This document shows, in pieces, positions 1-6,947 of a stretch of DNA of 7,767 nt; positions within the stretch are counted from its first letter, which is position 1, and each line of letters opens with the position of its first letter. The stretch is taken from NCBI GenBank assembly GCA_937920485.1, contig CALETL010000033.1, positions 1 to 7,767 on the forward strand. The letters run 5' to 3'. A program made the translations under genes and the position numbers. The DNA comes from an uncultured Phycisphaerae bacterium (GTDB lineage Bacteria; Planctomycetota; Phycisphaerae; Sedimentisphaerales; Anaerohalosphaeraceae). The notes under the pieces are model-generated. The model worked only from the letters and a program-made list of their open reading frames with translations, was not told the DNA's origin and made no database searches.

Positions 1-21
1 ATAAATTTGAGCATCACCACA

Positions 22-345
22 TTAACCGGATACAAAAGCCAGAAAAAATAGAACCAGAGGCAAACCCACCAACCAACTTGGGCGGGGGTTCTTAATGGAC
101 AGAATTTCATCTTTTTTCTGGTTGAGGAAATACAAACTGAAGAAGGGGATTAGAATACCGTGTGACCAGCTTGGATTGGCCCACTGCCGAACGACTCCAT
201 TAACCTCTTCACGAAAAATCCACCAAATCAGAATGCCGATAACAGCCATCCTGACATACGCATGAACGCCAAGGTCCAGCCAACTTGTTTCGGGGGCTGA
301 CACCTTAGCGGCTTGAACAGTTTCGTTCGAATGGTTCTGATTCAT
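22..345 (-). CDS. Exosortase (EpsH/Xrt family), N-terminal part; frame broken after 107 codons
   Basis: Exosortases are multi-pass membrane cysteine proteases/transpeptidases that process proteins with PEP-CTERM-type sorting tails, usually in exopolysaccharide producers. Visible here are a short polar N-terminus, a first membrane segment at about residues 31-43, the family signature W-x-x-P-x-W-S-H-G-x-L-I-P-x-x-S-x-Y-F (about 55-73) and a further hydrophobic segment at 90-106. Family members are normally well over 250 residues, and the catalytic Cys, Arg and His lie in the missing C-terminal part. The frame ends in TAA at 22-24, but the +1 frame reads on to the edge as V-N-V-V-M-L-K-F, which suits exosortase continuation. 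The start ATG (343-345) lies 15 bases after the stop of the export gene with no clear Shine-Dalgarno, suggesting translational coupling in one operon. Family assignment is fairly sure; whether the protein is functional is not. Confidence 0.72.
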   Translation of the reverse strand: MNQNHSNETVQAAKVSAPETSWLDLGVHAYVRMAVIGILIWWIFREEVNGVVRQWANPSWSHGILIPFFSLYFLNQKKDEILSIKNPRPSWLVGLPLVLFFLAFVSG

Positions 346-360
346 ACGAATGATAACAAA

Positions 361-1917
361 TTAATAAATATAACTCCCAAACGGATCCCAGTCGGAATCC
401 GCAAAGTTGCGGTCATAAACAAGCCCAAACCCGTAGGTCGCACGGAAGGCATTTCGCAAAACAGCCAGCCAGCGACTGATTCCGTGAGTGCCGACATTGA
501 TATAATCATACGGCTTGATGAAAAAGTCCGGCTGAATGCCCTTGGCGATTTTTTCCAGGTCAACCAGCACGATCTCCTCCTGCATCAGTCCGGCTTCATT
601 TTTACCGATTCGACGCACCACTTCAACTTTTTGCGGCCACGCAATCGCATTTAAACCGCCGGCAGTCGCAATGGCCTGCTTTAATGTAATGGGGCGGCCT
701 GTGATCGAATAGGCATTAGGAGCATTGACATTGCCCGTTACCCAAAATTCACCCACGATGTCACGCGGGACCGTGATTCTGTCCGCCGGCTGGATAACAA
801 TATTATAACGCGGAACACCCGCCAGCAATCTATCGACCGGTATTTTGATGACTCGTGTAACAGAACTGCCTTCACCAATATCAGCTAAACCAAAGTCTGA
901 TGGAATTTGTGGTTCCGGCCGTGCTCCGTCAGTACCGAATTGATCGGGTCTTAAAAACTCCGGCTGTAAACCTGACGGTTCCGTTGTTTGTGTTCCAACT
1001 TCAACAGCTTTCCATTTCCCATCTTCAAAAACCCACTCAATGCGCGAAGCCGGCTGTTGGGGCTGAAGTGATTTTGTACTATCCCGTTCATCCGGCAATT
1101 CATCTAACGGATCGATCCCTTCATCTGCAGCCAACGATTCGAGTTCGTTACGAGTCGCCATTTCAGCAGAAGTAAGGAGAACATCATTTCTATAGAGATC
1201 AATGCTTGGGGTAATCATCTCAAGCATTTCATCTTCAACGTTCTTTCGTTTTGGCTCAGACGGTTCAAAACCCTGCTGCATATCAACAGCTTCAAAGTCA
1301 CCGGGCTTTACGTCACGGGACACATAAATATACCCTACGTTAAAGTCCCCAATTCCACCCGCTAATGCAATCGCATCTATCAAACGAAGCGGATAACGGG
1401 GCATTTCAAATCGCGATGATCGCGACACACCCTGACCGATAATCGAAAACACTCGGCGTTCCGAGTTTACTAGTGTCACGGTAACAGATGGATTCTTAAG
1501 GATATTCGGCGATAGAATACTAACGATCTCACGCTCAAGTTCCGCCTCAGTCAACCCTTCAGCCATCACAATGCCGACATCCGGAATCGAAACGCGGCCG
1601 GACTCAGTAACGACAAACTGGTTCAGATAATCCTGACCTTCGTTATACAACTCAAAAATTGAAATCCGAACCATATCGCCTGCACTGAACACATAATCCG
1701 GTTCATAAGACAGCAGATCTTCGGGACGGGGTTCTTCGGCGCCTTCATAGGTCGGAGAGTATTCATCAGCCACACCCAGGGTATTCAAAATAACATTAAC
1801 CGTCGGAGTCGGCTCAAAGCGACCTAATTGGGTCGGATCCAGTACGTCACTGTAGCATCCGCTAAACCCGACAAACAGACAGGCCGCGGCTATCCAAAAA
1901 AGTCTTGTTTTCATCAT
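361..1917 (-). CDS. Polysaccharide biosynthesis/export lipoprotein (Wza/GumB-like, Poly_export plus SLBB domains)
   Basis: Predicted outer-membrane channel component for exopolysaccharide export. I start it at the ATG at 1915-1917 (518 residues; the adjacent ATG at 1912-1914 is equally possible), because this begins a lipoprotein signal peptide: M-M-K-T-R, a hydrophobic core, and F-S-G-C with Cys21 as the lipidation site. The frame is open to a TTG at 1978-1980, but that would bury the signal peptide behind an acidic stretch. A weak GGA lies 10 bases upstream. Domains: Poly_export at about 74-153 (Y-V-F-S-A-G-D-M-V-R-I-S-I), first SLBB at about 155-229 (ending A-L-A-G-G-I), a long acidic, Pro/Gln-rich insertion at about 230-350, a second SLBB at about 387-460 (ending A-T-A-G-G-L), and a C-terminal segment with YGFGLVYDRNFAD. 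The insertion is unusual for the minimal family. The gene is followed after 15 bases by the exosortase, as expected in an exosortase/EPS locus. Confidence 0.9.
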   Translation of the reverse strand: MMKTRLFWIAAACLFVGFSGCYSDVLDPTQLGRFEPTPTVNVILNTLGVADEYSPTYEGAEEPRPEDLLSYEPDYVFSAGDMVRISIFELYNEGQDYLNQFVVTESGRVSIPDVGIVMAEGLTEAELEREIVSILSPNILKNPSVTVTLVNSERRVFSIIGQGVSRSSRFEMPRYPLRLIDAIALAGGIGDFNVGYIYVSRDVKPGDFEAVDMQQGFEPSEPKRKNVEDEMLEMITPSIDLYRNDVLLTSAEMATRNELESLAADEGIDPLDELPDERDSTKSLQPQQPASRIEWVFEDGKWKAVEVGTQTTEPSGLQPEFLRPDQFGTDGARPEPQIPSDFGLADIGEGSSVTRVIKIPVDRLLAGVPRYNIVIQPADRITVPRDIVGEFWVTGNVNAPNAYSITGRPITLKQAIATAGGLNAIAWPQKVEVVRRIGKNEAGLMQEEIVLVDLEKIAKGIQPDFFIKPYDYINVGTHGISRWLAVLRNAFRATYGFGLVYDRNFADSDWDPFGSYIY

Positions 1918-1952
1918 GGTTTCTAATTCCGTCAAAACAAAGTCTTCATCGT

Positions 1953-1964
1953 CCGGATATCCGG
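1953..1964. repeat. Perfect 12-bp palindrome in the leader of the export gene
   Basis: CCGGATATCCGG reads the same on both strands and sits about 36-47 bases upstream of the export gene's start. It could be a regulator binding site, or in RNA a small hairpin. There is no loop, so a DNA dyad is the more natural reading. No family of binding protein is recognised. Confidence 0.35.
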
Positions 1965-2096
1965 CGGAACATCCGCTCAAACAAAACGGAAATTCATTCT
2001 TTATTCGGTCAGTTTCAAGTGCCTCTTTATCAATAATTTCGGCGATAAAGCACCAAAACCAATAAAATTACAAGAAAAAGACGTCCATGGAATCCT

Positions 2097-2140
2097 AAAA
2101 AGACTTACTCATCACCCAAATGCTATACGTTGCGGTAAGT
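2097..2140 (-). terminator. Weak terminator-like hairpin downstream of the lipoprotein gene
   Basis: On the minus strand ACTTAC (2140-2135) can pair with GTAAGT (2108-2103), followed directly by CTTTTT. An inner ACC(G)CAA/TTGGGT pairing offers an alternative. The stem is short and the loop long, so efficiency would be low. It lies 84 bases past the lipoprotein stop, a plausible place for its terminator, or it could attenuate transcription starting just upstream. Confidence 0.3.
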
Positions 2141-2160
2141 TGTACCGGAGAAGGACCTTG

Positions 2161-2190
2161 ACTATACTGATATTTCACATCAGATGTTCA
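2161..2190 (-). promoter_or_regulatory. Candidate sigma-70 promoter toward the export/exosortase operon
   Basis: On the minus strand TGAACA (2190-2185, 4 of 6 matches to TTGACA) is followed after 18 bases by TATAGT (2166-2161, 5 of 6 matches to TATAAT). Transcription would start near 2154 and give a leader of over 200 bases that passes through the hairpin at 2097-2140. This could be chance in AT-rich DNA. Confidence 0.28.
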
Positions 2191-2223
2191 TAAAAAATGG
2201 AAAAATATTATCGTCCAAAATGA

Positions 2224-2943
2224 CTAATTGGGCTCATCAGGCGATGCAGTTTTTCGGATATCTTTGTAATCAAATCGAATCATCAGTTCTTTCGATGCAA
2301 TCCCGTCACGAACATCAAAAACGTCGACCGTCCTTGGGACTCTTTCTTCTAACTCCCTACTGTAGCGGTCGTTATAACATCTCGCCAGCCACATTAAACC
2401 GTCTTGAGAATCGTCCAATTGTACCAATTCGATTCGACTCGAGTCTAAAGACTGAAGAAGTGTAACCTCCACATCATTGGGCCATGCGGGCTTCAAAGAT
2501 TTATACCACTGGCCTTCGATTTTAATATTATCACCTGTCATCATGGACCCTGTTTCCAAAAGATTGCCGCCGGCGCAAAAACTATAAAAAAGAACGGTTG
2601 CCAGATTTTTGTTCAAGAATGATTCGGGGAGGTCCGATAAGGCCACTTGTTTCTGACCTGTTGAGTCGAAGATATCCTGCTTCAAAGAGCATTGAATCTT
2701 TCCGGTCGGTTCCATCGAGGCAGCCTGAAAAAATCCGGCCCCGGGATTGTATCCGTGCCGCTGCCGGGTAATGTAAGCTGAAGCATTCGATTTAAAGTAA
2801 TGAACAATGCAATCCGCATCGATAGTGACCTTAACAGATACTACCTCATCTCGATCTTCCTTGCGAGTCTGACCATCACAGCCAATGAGCAGTATGTTCA
2901 AAACAGCCAACAAAGCAATTGAAAGAATTATCGAATGTTTCAT
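2224..2943 (-). CDS. Hypothetical lipoprotein, unrecognised family
   Basis: A 239-residue protein I do not recognise. The N-terminus is a textbook lipoprotein signal: M-K-H-S, a hydrophobic run and the lipobox L-I-G-C with Cys22 as the lipidation site. The next residue is Asp, which in enterobacteria would favour inner-membrane retention; whether that rule holds here is unknown. The mature part has no further membrane segment and looks like a soluble periplasmic domain with mixed beta and alpha character, including K-I-E-G-Q-W-Y-K-S-L-K-P and, near the end, M-I-R-F-D-Y-K-D. The start is supported by GGGGA five bases upstream. It sits between nifJ (102 bases, with a terminator) and the export gene (about 300 bases), so it is probably transcribed alone; its promoter would fall in the AT-rich 2944-2993 stretch, but no clear boxes are seen. 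A role in the envelope is all that can be inferred. Confidence 0.85.
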   Translation of the reverse strand: MKHSIILSIALLAVLNILLIGCDGQTRKEDRDEVVSVKVTIDADCIVHYFKSNASAYITRQRHGYNPGAGFFQAASMEPTGKIQCSLKQDIFDSTGQKQVALSDLPESFLNKNLATVLFYSFCAGGNLLETGSMMTGDNIKIEGQWYKSLKPAWPNDVEVTLLQSLDSSRIELVQLDDSQDGLMWLARCYNDRYSRELEERVPRTVDVFDVRDGIASKELMIRFDYKDIRKTASPDEPN

Positions 2944-2991
2944 CTTATTCCCCGTTTTCAGTATTAATAAAAGCCTTTTTAATAACTAGCG

Positions 2992-3026
2992 AAAACTCGA
3001 CCCTGAGAACATCACAGGGCCGAGTT
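2992..3026 (-). terminator. Intrinsic terminator of nifJ
   Basis: Starting 20 bases past the nifJ stop, the minus strand can form a 12-bp stem: AACTCGGCCCTG (3026-3015) with CAGGGTCGAGTT (3005-2994), loop of nine bases. The central G.U pair exists only in minus-strand RNA (A.C on the other strand), which supports this orientation. The U tract is short (TTTT, two of them in the stem), so it may be only moderately strong. Confidence 0.6.
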
Positions 3027-3045
3027 GAATTCTACAAAATATTTT

Positions 3046-6000
3046 TTAGCATTCACATTCCAGATTCGCCAGTTGATTCAGCAATGTTTGCTTCCTGGCC
3101 GTATCTTTCTTAGCCAGTTCGATCAACTTTTCAGCAATTTCCGGTTTGGACTTAGTCAGCGAACGGAACCGGTTCTGGCCATAAGCAAACTCAGCAAAAT
3201 CAAGTGTCGGAGCCTTGGAATCCATTTGCAGCGGATTCTTGCCCTGTTCCGTCAATCGTGGATCAAAACGGTACAGCGGCCAGTGACCGCAGGCAACCGC
3301 CTTTTTCTGCTCATCTAAACCTGTCGCCATGTTAATCCCATGAGCAATACAGTGTGTGTACGACAGAATCAGTGATGGACCGTCATAGCTCTCTGCCTCA
3401 GCGAGTGCCTTAACCGCTTGGTTCGGATTGGCACCGATGGCAATCGATGCGACATAAATACCACCGTAGCTCATTGCGATAAGACCCATGTCTTTTTTCG
3501 GCATTTTCTTACCGGCCGCTGCGAACTGAGCAACAGCTGCACGCGGTGTGGACTTGGACATCTGCCCGCCGGTGTTAGAGTAGACTTCTGTATCCAACAC
3601 AAGAACGTTGATATTTTCGCCGCTGGCCAGTACGTGGTCCAGCCCGCCGTAACCGATATCATAGGCCCAACCGTCACCACCGACAACCCAAACGCTCTTC
3701 TTGACGAGATAGTCGGCCACTGTCAGAAGCTGGTCGCAGGCATCGCATTTCGATTTGCTGTTGCATGTTGCCTTGACTTTTTCAACACGGGCTCGTTGAT
3801 CTTCAATGCCTTGCTGCGTGGTCTGGTCAGCGTTTTTGATCTCTTCGGCCAGTGCCTTATCGACGCAACCACCTTCGACAGCTTTGTCCAGCATATCCAG
3901 TGCAAACGCATTGAACTTGTTAACCGCCAGACGCATTCCCATGCCAAATTCAGCGTTGTCTTCAAACAAGCTATTGGACCAGGTCGGGCCGCGACCGTCA
4001 GGCCGCTGGGCATATGGAGTGGTCGGCAGGTTACCGCCATAAATCGAAGAACAACCCGTTGCGTTAGCAATGTACATCCGGTCGCCAAATAACTGACTGA
4101 TAAGTTTGACACTGGCTGTCTCTCCACAACCGGCACACGCCCCGCTGAACTCAAACAACGGCGGGATAAACTGGCTGCCCTTGATGCTGGCCGGTTTGAA
4201 CTTGCTCGGATCGGTATCCGGAATCGACAGGAAATAGTCGAAGTTCTCTGCTTCGGCATCCCGCAACGGCTCCTGCAGAGCCATGTTAATTGCCTTGCGG
4301 TCGGGATTATTTTTATCTTTGCCCGGGCAGTTAACCACGCAAGCCATACAGCCAGTACAGTCTTCCGGAGCCACTTGAACGGTGAACTTCATGCCCGCGA
4401 AGTCCTTGCCTTTGGCTTCGGCGCTTTTGAAGGTTGCCGGTGCGCTACTCAGTTGATCTGCTTCGTAGGCCTTGATACGAATCGACGCATGCGGGCATAC
4501 CAGCGAACACTGGCCGCACTGGATACACACATCCGGCTCCCATGCGGGAATATGAACAGCGATATTTCGTTTTTCGTATCGTGTCGTTGCCGTCGGGAAT
4601 TTTCCATCGCATGGCATCTTGCTAACCGGCAGATCATCGCCGCGACCAGCCATAATCTCACCGGTAACTTCCTTGACAAAGTCAGGAGCATCATCGGGCA
4701 CCATCTTGTGCATATGCATCGTGCTGGTGGCCTGATCGGGCATCTGGACCTGATAAATTTTATTCAGTGCGGCATCCACGGCGTCATTGTTCATATTAAC
4801 GATCTTGTCGCCCTTGCTGCCGTAGGATTTCTTAATAGCTGTCTTAATCGCTGCAACTGCTGTATCGGAATCAATCACACCGCTGATCTTAAAGAACGCC
4901 GTCTGCATGATCACGTTGATGCGGCTGCCAAGGCCGAGGTCCTCGGCGATCTTAATCGCGTCAATCACATAGAAGTTCAATTTCTTCTTGATGATCGTCT
5001 GCTGGACTTCCAGCGGCAGCGTTTCCCAGACATCTTCAGGGCTGTGCAGGCTGGTCAGCAGGAAAGTGCCGCCGGGCTTGACGTGACCGAGCATGTCATA
5101 TTTTTCGACAAAGCTGGGATTGTGACAGGCCAGGAAGTCGGCCTTCTTGACCAGGTACGGAGCACGGATCTGATCGGGCCCGAAACGCAAGTGAGAGACT
5201 GTCATGGCCCCGGCTTTTTTGGAGTCATACACAAAGTAGCCCTGAGCGTAATTGTCGGTTTCAGAGCCGATGATCTTGATGCTGTTCTTATTGGCGCCAA
5301 CCGTGCCGTCCGAGCCGAGACCGTAGAACATCGCGGTAAAGCTCTTGGTGGGCACATCGAATGTTTCATCGACGGTCAAGCTGGTCTTGCAGACATCGTC
5401 GTTAATGCCGACGGTGAAGTGATTTTTCGGCTCTTCGCGGTCGAGGTTGTCAAAGACGGCCTTGACCATCGCCGGCGAGAATTCTTTGGAACCCAGACCG
5501 TAGCGGCCGCCAACACAGACCGGATAGCCCTTGAACGGAGCGGTCTTATCGGCCATGGTTTCACCGATTGCCGTGCGGATGTCCAGGTAAAGCGGCTCGC
5601 CAATGGAGCCGGGTTCTTTAGTGCGATCCAGTACAGCAATCTTTTTAACGCTCTTAGGCATAGAACGAATGAAGTGCTCTACACTGAACGGACGGAACAG
5701 GCGAACCTTGATCAGGCCTACCTTTTCACCCTTGCTGCAAAGATAGTCCACGGTTTCATGGGCAGTCTCGGCACCGGAACACATCATAACGATGACCTTC
5801 TCGGCGTCCGGAGCACCAACATAATCGAACAGATGGTACTGACGGCCGACGACCTTGGCAAACGCATCCATGGTCTTTTGGATAATGTCCGGTGTTTTCA
5901 CATAAAACTGATTAACCGTCTCGCGACCTTGGAAGTAAACATCCGGATTCTGGGCGGTACCGCTGATCATCGGATGATCCGGACTCAGCGCCCGTGCTTT

Positions 6001-6609
6001 GTGTGCGGCTACGAGTGAATCATCAATCACCGCACGCATATCGTCATAGGTGATCTCTTCGACCTTCTGCACCTCGTGACTGGTACGGAAACCATCGAAG
6101 AAATGCAGGAACGGTACACGGGATGCCAACGTAGACTGCTGAGCGATCAGGGCCAGATCCATGACTTCCTGTACGTTATTCGAAGCCAGCATTCCGAATC
6201 CGGTTTGCCGACAAGCCATGACATCGGAATGATCGCCGAAAATGCTCAGCGCCTGGCAGGCCAGTGAGCGAGCGGAAACATGGAACACCGTCGGCGTCAG
6301 TTCACCAGCAATCTTATACATGTTCGGGATCATCAGCAACAGGCCCTGCGAGGCCGTAAAAGTTGTTGTTAATGCTCCGGCAGCTAATGCACCGTGAACA
6401 GCACCGGCGGCTCCGCCTTCAGACTGCATCTCCGTCACTGAGGGTATCGTACCCCAGAGGTTTGGCTGATTCGCCGCGCTTTTGGCATCTGACATTTCGC
6501 CCATCGGGGAACTGGGGGTGATCGGGTAAATCGCAATCACCTCATTGGTCGCATGGGCCACATGAGCCACTGCGGTATTTCCATCAATCGTTACCATTTT
6601 TCGCTTCAT
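3046..6609 (-). CDS. nifJ: Pyruvate:ferredoxin (flavodoxin) oxidoreductase, single-chain homodimeric type
   Basis: Oxidatively decarboxylates pyruvate with CoA to acetyl-CoA and CO2, passing electrons to ferredoxin or flavodoxin; cytoplasmic, central to anaerobic metabolism. At 1187 residues it is full length. Order: TPP pyrimidine-binding domain (Y-P-I-T-P 28-32, with Thr31, Glu64 and Arg114 at the positions I recall as catalytic in Desulfovibrio africanus PFOR), transketolase-C-like domain, gamma domain (about 420-620), ferredoxin-like domain with two CxxCxxCxxxC sets (Cys695/698/701/705 and Cys751/754/757/761), then the TPP diphosphate-binding domain with G-D-G at 978-980 and Asn1012. Cys825, Cys828, Cys853 and Cys1087 would hold the proximal 4Fe-4S cluster. 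An extra C-x5-C-x2-C lies at 949-958, and the chain ends E-C-E-C. Start supported by GGAG six bases upstream and by family alignment. It has its own promoter (6692-6720) and terminator, so is probably monocistronic. 2-oxoacid specificity is inferred from overall architecture. Confidence 0.98.
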   Translation of the reverse strand: MKRKMVTIDGNTAVAHVAHATNEVIAIYPITPSSPMGEMSDAKSAANQPNLWGTIPSVTEMQSEGGAAGAVHGALAAGALTTTFTASQGLLLMIPNMYKIAGELTPTVFHVSARSLACQALSIFGDHSDVMACRQTGFGMLASNNVQEVMDLALIAQQSTLASRVPFLHFFDGFRTSHEVQKVEEITYDDMRAVIDDSLVAAHKARALSPDHPMISGTAQNPDVYFQGRETVNQFYVKTPDIIQKTMDAFAKVVGRQYHLFDYVGAPDAEKVIVMMCSGAETAHETVDYLCSKGEKVGLIKVRLFRPFSVEHFIRSMPKSVKKIAVLDRTKEPGSIGEPLYLDIRTAIGETMADKTAPFKGYPVCVGGRYGLGSKEFSPAMVKAVFDNLDREEPKNHFTVGINDDVCKTSLTVDETFDVPTKSFTAMFYGLGSDGTVGANKNSIKIIGSETDNYAQGYFVYDSKKAGAMTVSHLRFGPDQIRAPYLVKKADFLACHNPSFVEKYDMLGHVKPGGTFLLTSLHSPEDVWETLPLEVQQTIIKKKLNFYVIDAIKIAEDLGLGSRINVIMQTAFFKISGVIDSDTAVAAIKTAIKKSYGSKGDKIVNMNNDAVDAALNKIYQVQMPDQATSTMHMHKMVPDDAPDFVKEVTGEIMAGRGDDLPVSKMPCDGKFPTATTRYEKRNIAVHIPAWEPDVCIQCGQCSLVCPHASIRIKAYEADQLSSAPATFKSAEAKGKDFAGMKFTVQVAPEDCTGCMACVVNCPGKDKNNPDRKAINMALQEPLRDAEAENFDYFLSIPDTDPSKFKPASIKGSQFIPPLFEFSGACAGCGETASVKLISQLFGDRMYIANATGCSSIYGGNLPTTPYAQRPDGRGPTWSNSLFEDNAEFGMGMRLAVNKFNAFALDMLDKAVEGGCVDKALAEEIKNADQTTQQGIEDQRARVEKVKATCNSKSKCDACDQLLTVADYLVKKSVWVVGGDGWAYDIGYGGLDHVLASGENINVLVLDTEVYSNTGGQMSKSTPRAAVAQFAAAGKKMPKKDMGLIAMSYGGIYVASIAIGANPNQAVKALAEAESYDGPSLILSYTHCIAHGINMATGLDEQKKAVACGHWPLYRFDPRLTEQGKNPLQMDSKAPTLDFAEFAYGQNRFRSLTKSKPEIAEKLIELAKKDTARKQTLLNQLANLECEC

Positions 6610-6691
6610 AAAACTCTCCGTGTGTTTGATAATAGCTGTTCTGAAGATCCGAAAGAGGAACCTTCCTGTTTGTTACGACAAATAGATTATT

Positions 6692-6720
6692 CTTATACCA
6701 TGCCACTCCAAGGCAAGCAA
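6692..6720 (-). promoter_or_regulatory. nifJ promoter with extended -10
   Basis: On the minus strand TTGCTT (6720-6715) is followed after exactly 17 bases by TATAAG (6697-6692), 5 of 6 matches to the -10 consensus and preceded by TGG, the extended -10 TGn motif that compensates for a weak -35. The start would be near 6685, giving a leader of about 76 nt to the nifJ ATG. Highly plausible for a strongly expressed metabolic gene, though predicted by eye. Confidence 0.55.
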
Positions 6721-6856
6721 ATCATTTTCAATGGAAAAACCCCAAAAGGAGGTAGAAATCTCGCTATTTCTCGTCATTCAGAGTCCCTATCATCCAATAC
6801 ACAACATTTCCGGGGCTGAAACTGAAAAACTCGTAAAAGTTATCCGAAAAGTGCGC

Positions 6857-6927
6857 AAAAAAAGACCGCCCGTGGAGCAGAAGGAGGAGGAAGTCAGTGC
6901 GACTTCCAGGGCTATCACCACAGGCGG
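6857..6927 (-). terminator. Closing stem and T tract of the small RNA; may also terminate cobO transcripts
   Basis: The ten-pair GC-rich stem (6918-6927 with 6866-6875) is followed on the minus strand by T-C-T7, a good intrinsic terminator signature, although its stem encloses a 42-base internal region with its own hairpin. As no other terminator is evident in the 200 bases after cobO, read-through from cobO would probably stop here, insulating nifJ. Confidence 0.55.
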
Positions 6928-6936
6928 CAGAAGGAG
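6877..6936 (-). repeat. Direct repeat of a CU-rich 10-mer (6877-6886 and 6927-6936)
   Basis: GCAGAAGGAG on the plus strand, CTCCTTCTGC on the minus strand, occurs twice exactly, 50 bases apart, both inside the candidate small RNA. The second minus-strand copy is preceded by TCCT, making a CCTCCTCC-type tract similar to the 3' end of 16S rRNA. In the predicted fold both copies are mostly unpaired. Confidence 0.6.
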
Positions 6937-6947
6937 CTTTAATATGT

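Larger units (their letters stand above)
1918..2223. other. Non-coding interval between the lipoprotein gene and the export gene
   Basis: About 300 bases without a credible gene. All minus-strand ATGs here open frames of only a few codons. It is AT-rich in places and holds a weak terminator-like hairpin (2097-2140), a weak promoter candidate (2161-2190) and the 12-bp palindrome (1953-1964). The region between the hairpin and the export gene has no convincing sigma-70 promoter by eye, nor a proper sigma-54 box (a GGCAC without a correctly spaced TTGC). I recognise no riboswitch. Confidence 0.6.
6857..6940 (-). ncRNA. Candidate small structured RNA, about 84 nt, with own promoter and terminator
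   Basis: Minus-strand RNA predicted to run from about 6940 to 6857. The closing stem is CCGCCTGTGG (6927-6918) with CCACGGGCGG (6875-6866), ten pairs including one G.U, extended by a further G.U (6928/6865). Inside lies a perfect 7-bp hairpin GGAAGTC-GCACT-GACTTCC (6907-6889). The RNA ends in seven Ts (6863-6857). It starts seven bases after a sigma-70 promoter with a perfect TTGACA. The sequence left outside the stems is CU-rich: CTCCTTCTGC occurs near the 5' end and again between the inner hairpin and the closing stem. It lacks the GGAAG/AGCAG core of SRP RNA and does not match riboswitch cores I know. It could instead be a large terminator for cobO, but the well-placed promoter argues for a separate transcript. 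Confidence 0.5.

Noticed and set aside
1978..1980. TTG as start of the export protein, adding 21 residues
   Set aside because: It would place an acidic stretch in front of a clear lipoprotein signal peptide, and no ribosome binding site precedes it.
2161..2184. CTGAT/ATCAG hairpin just after the lipoprotein gene as terminator
   Set aside because: Five-pair stem with no T tract after it on the minus strand.
3418..4092. 224-codon plus-strand open frame opposite nifJ
   Set aside because: Same reason: an antisense shadow of the PFOR C-terminal half without recognisable features or ribosome binding site.
4375..6018. 547-codon open frame on the plus strand, opposite nifJ
   Set aside because: It lies wholly antisense to a certain PFOR gene, its translation shows no family motif, and such long mirror frames arise from the codon bias of a strongly expressed gene.
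6735..6753. Minus-strand CTCC-TTTT-GGGG followed by five Ts, a possible mini-terminator
   Set aside because: Only four pairs, one of them G.U; too weak to call.
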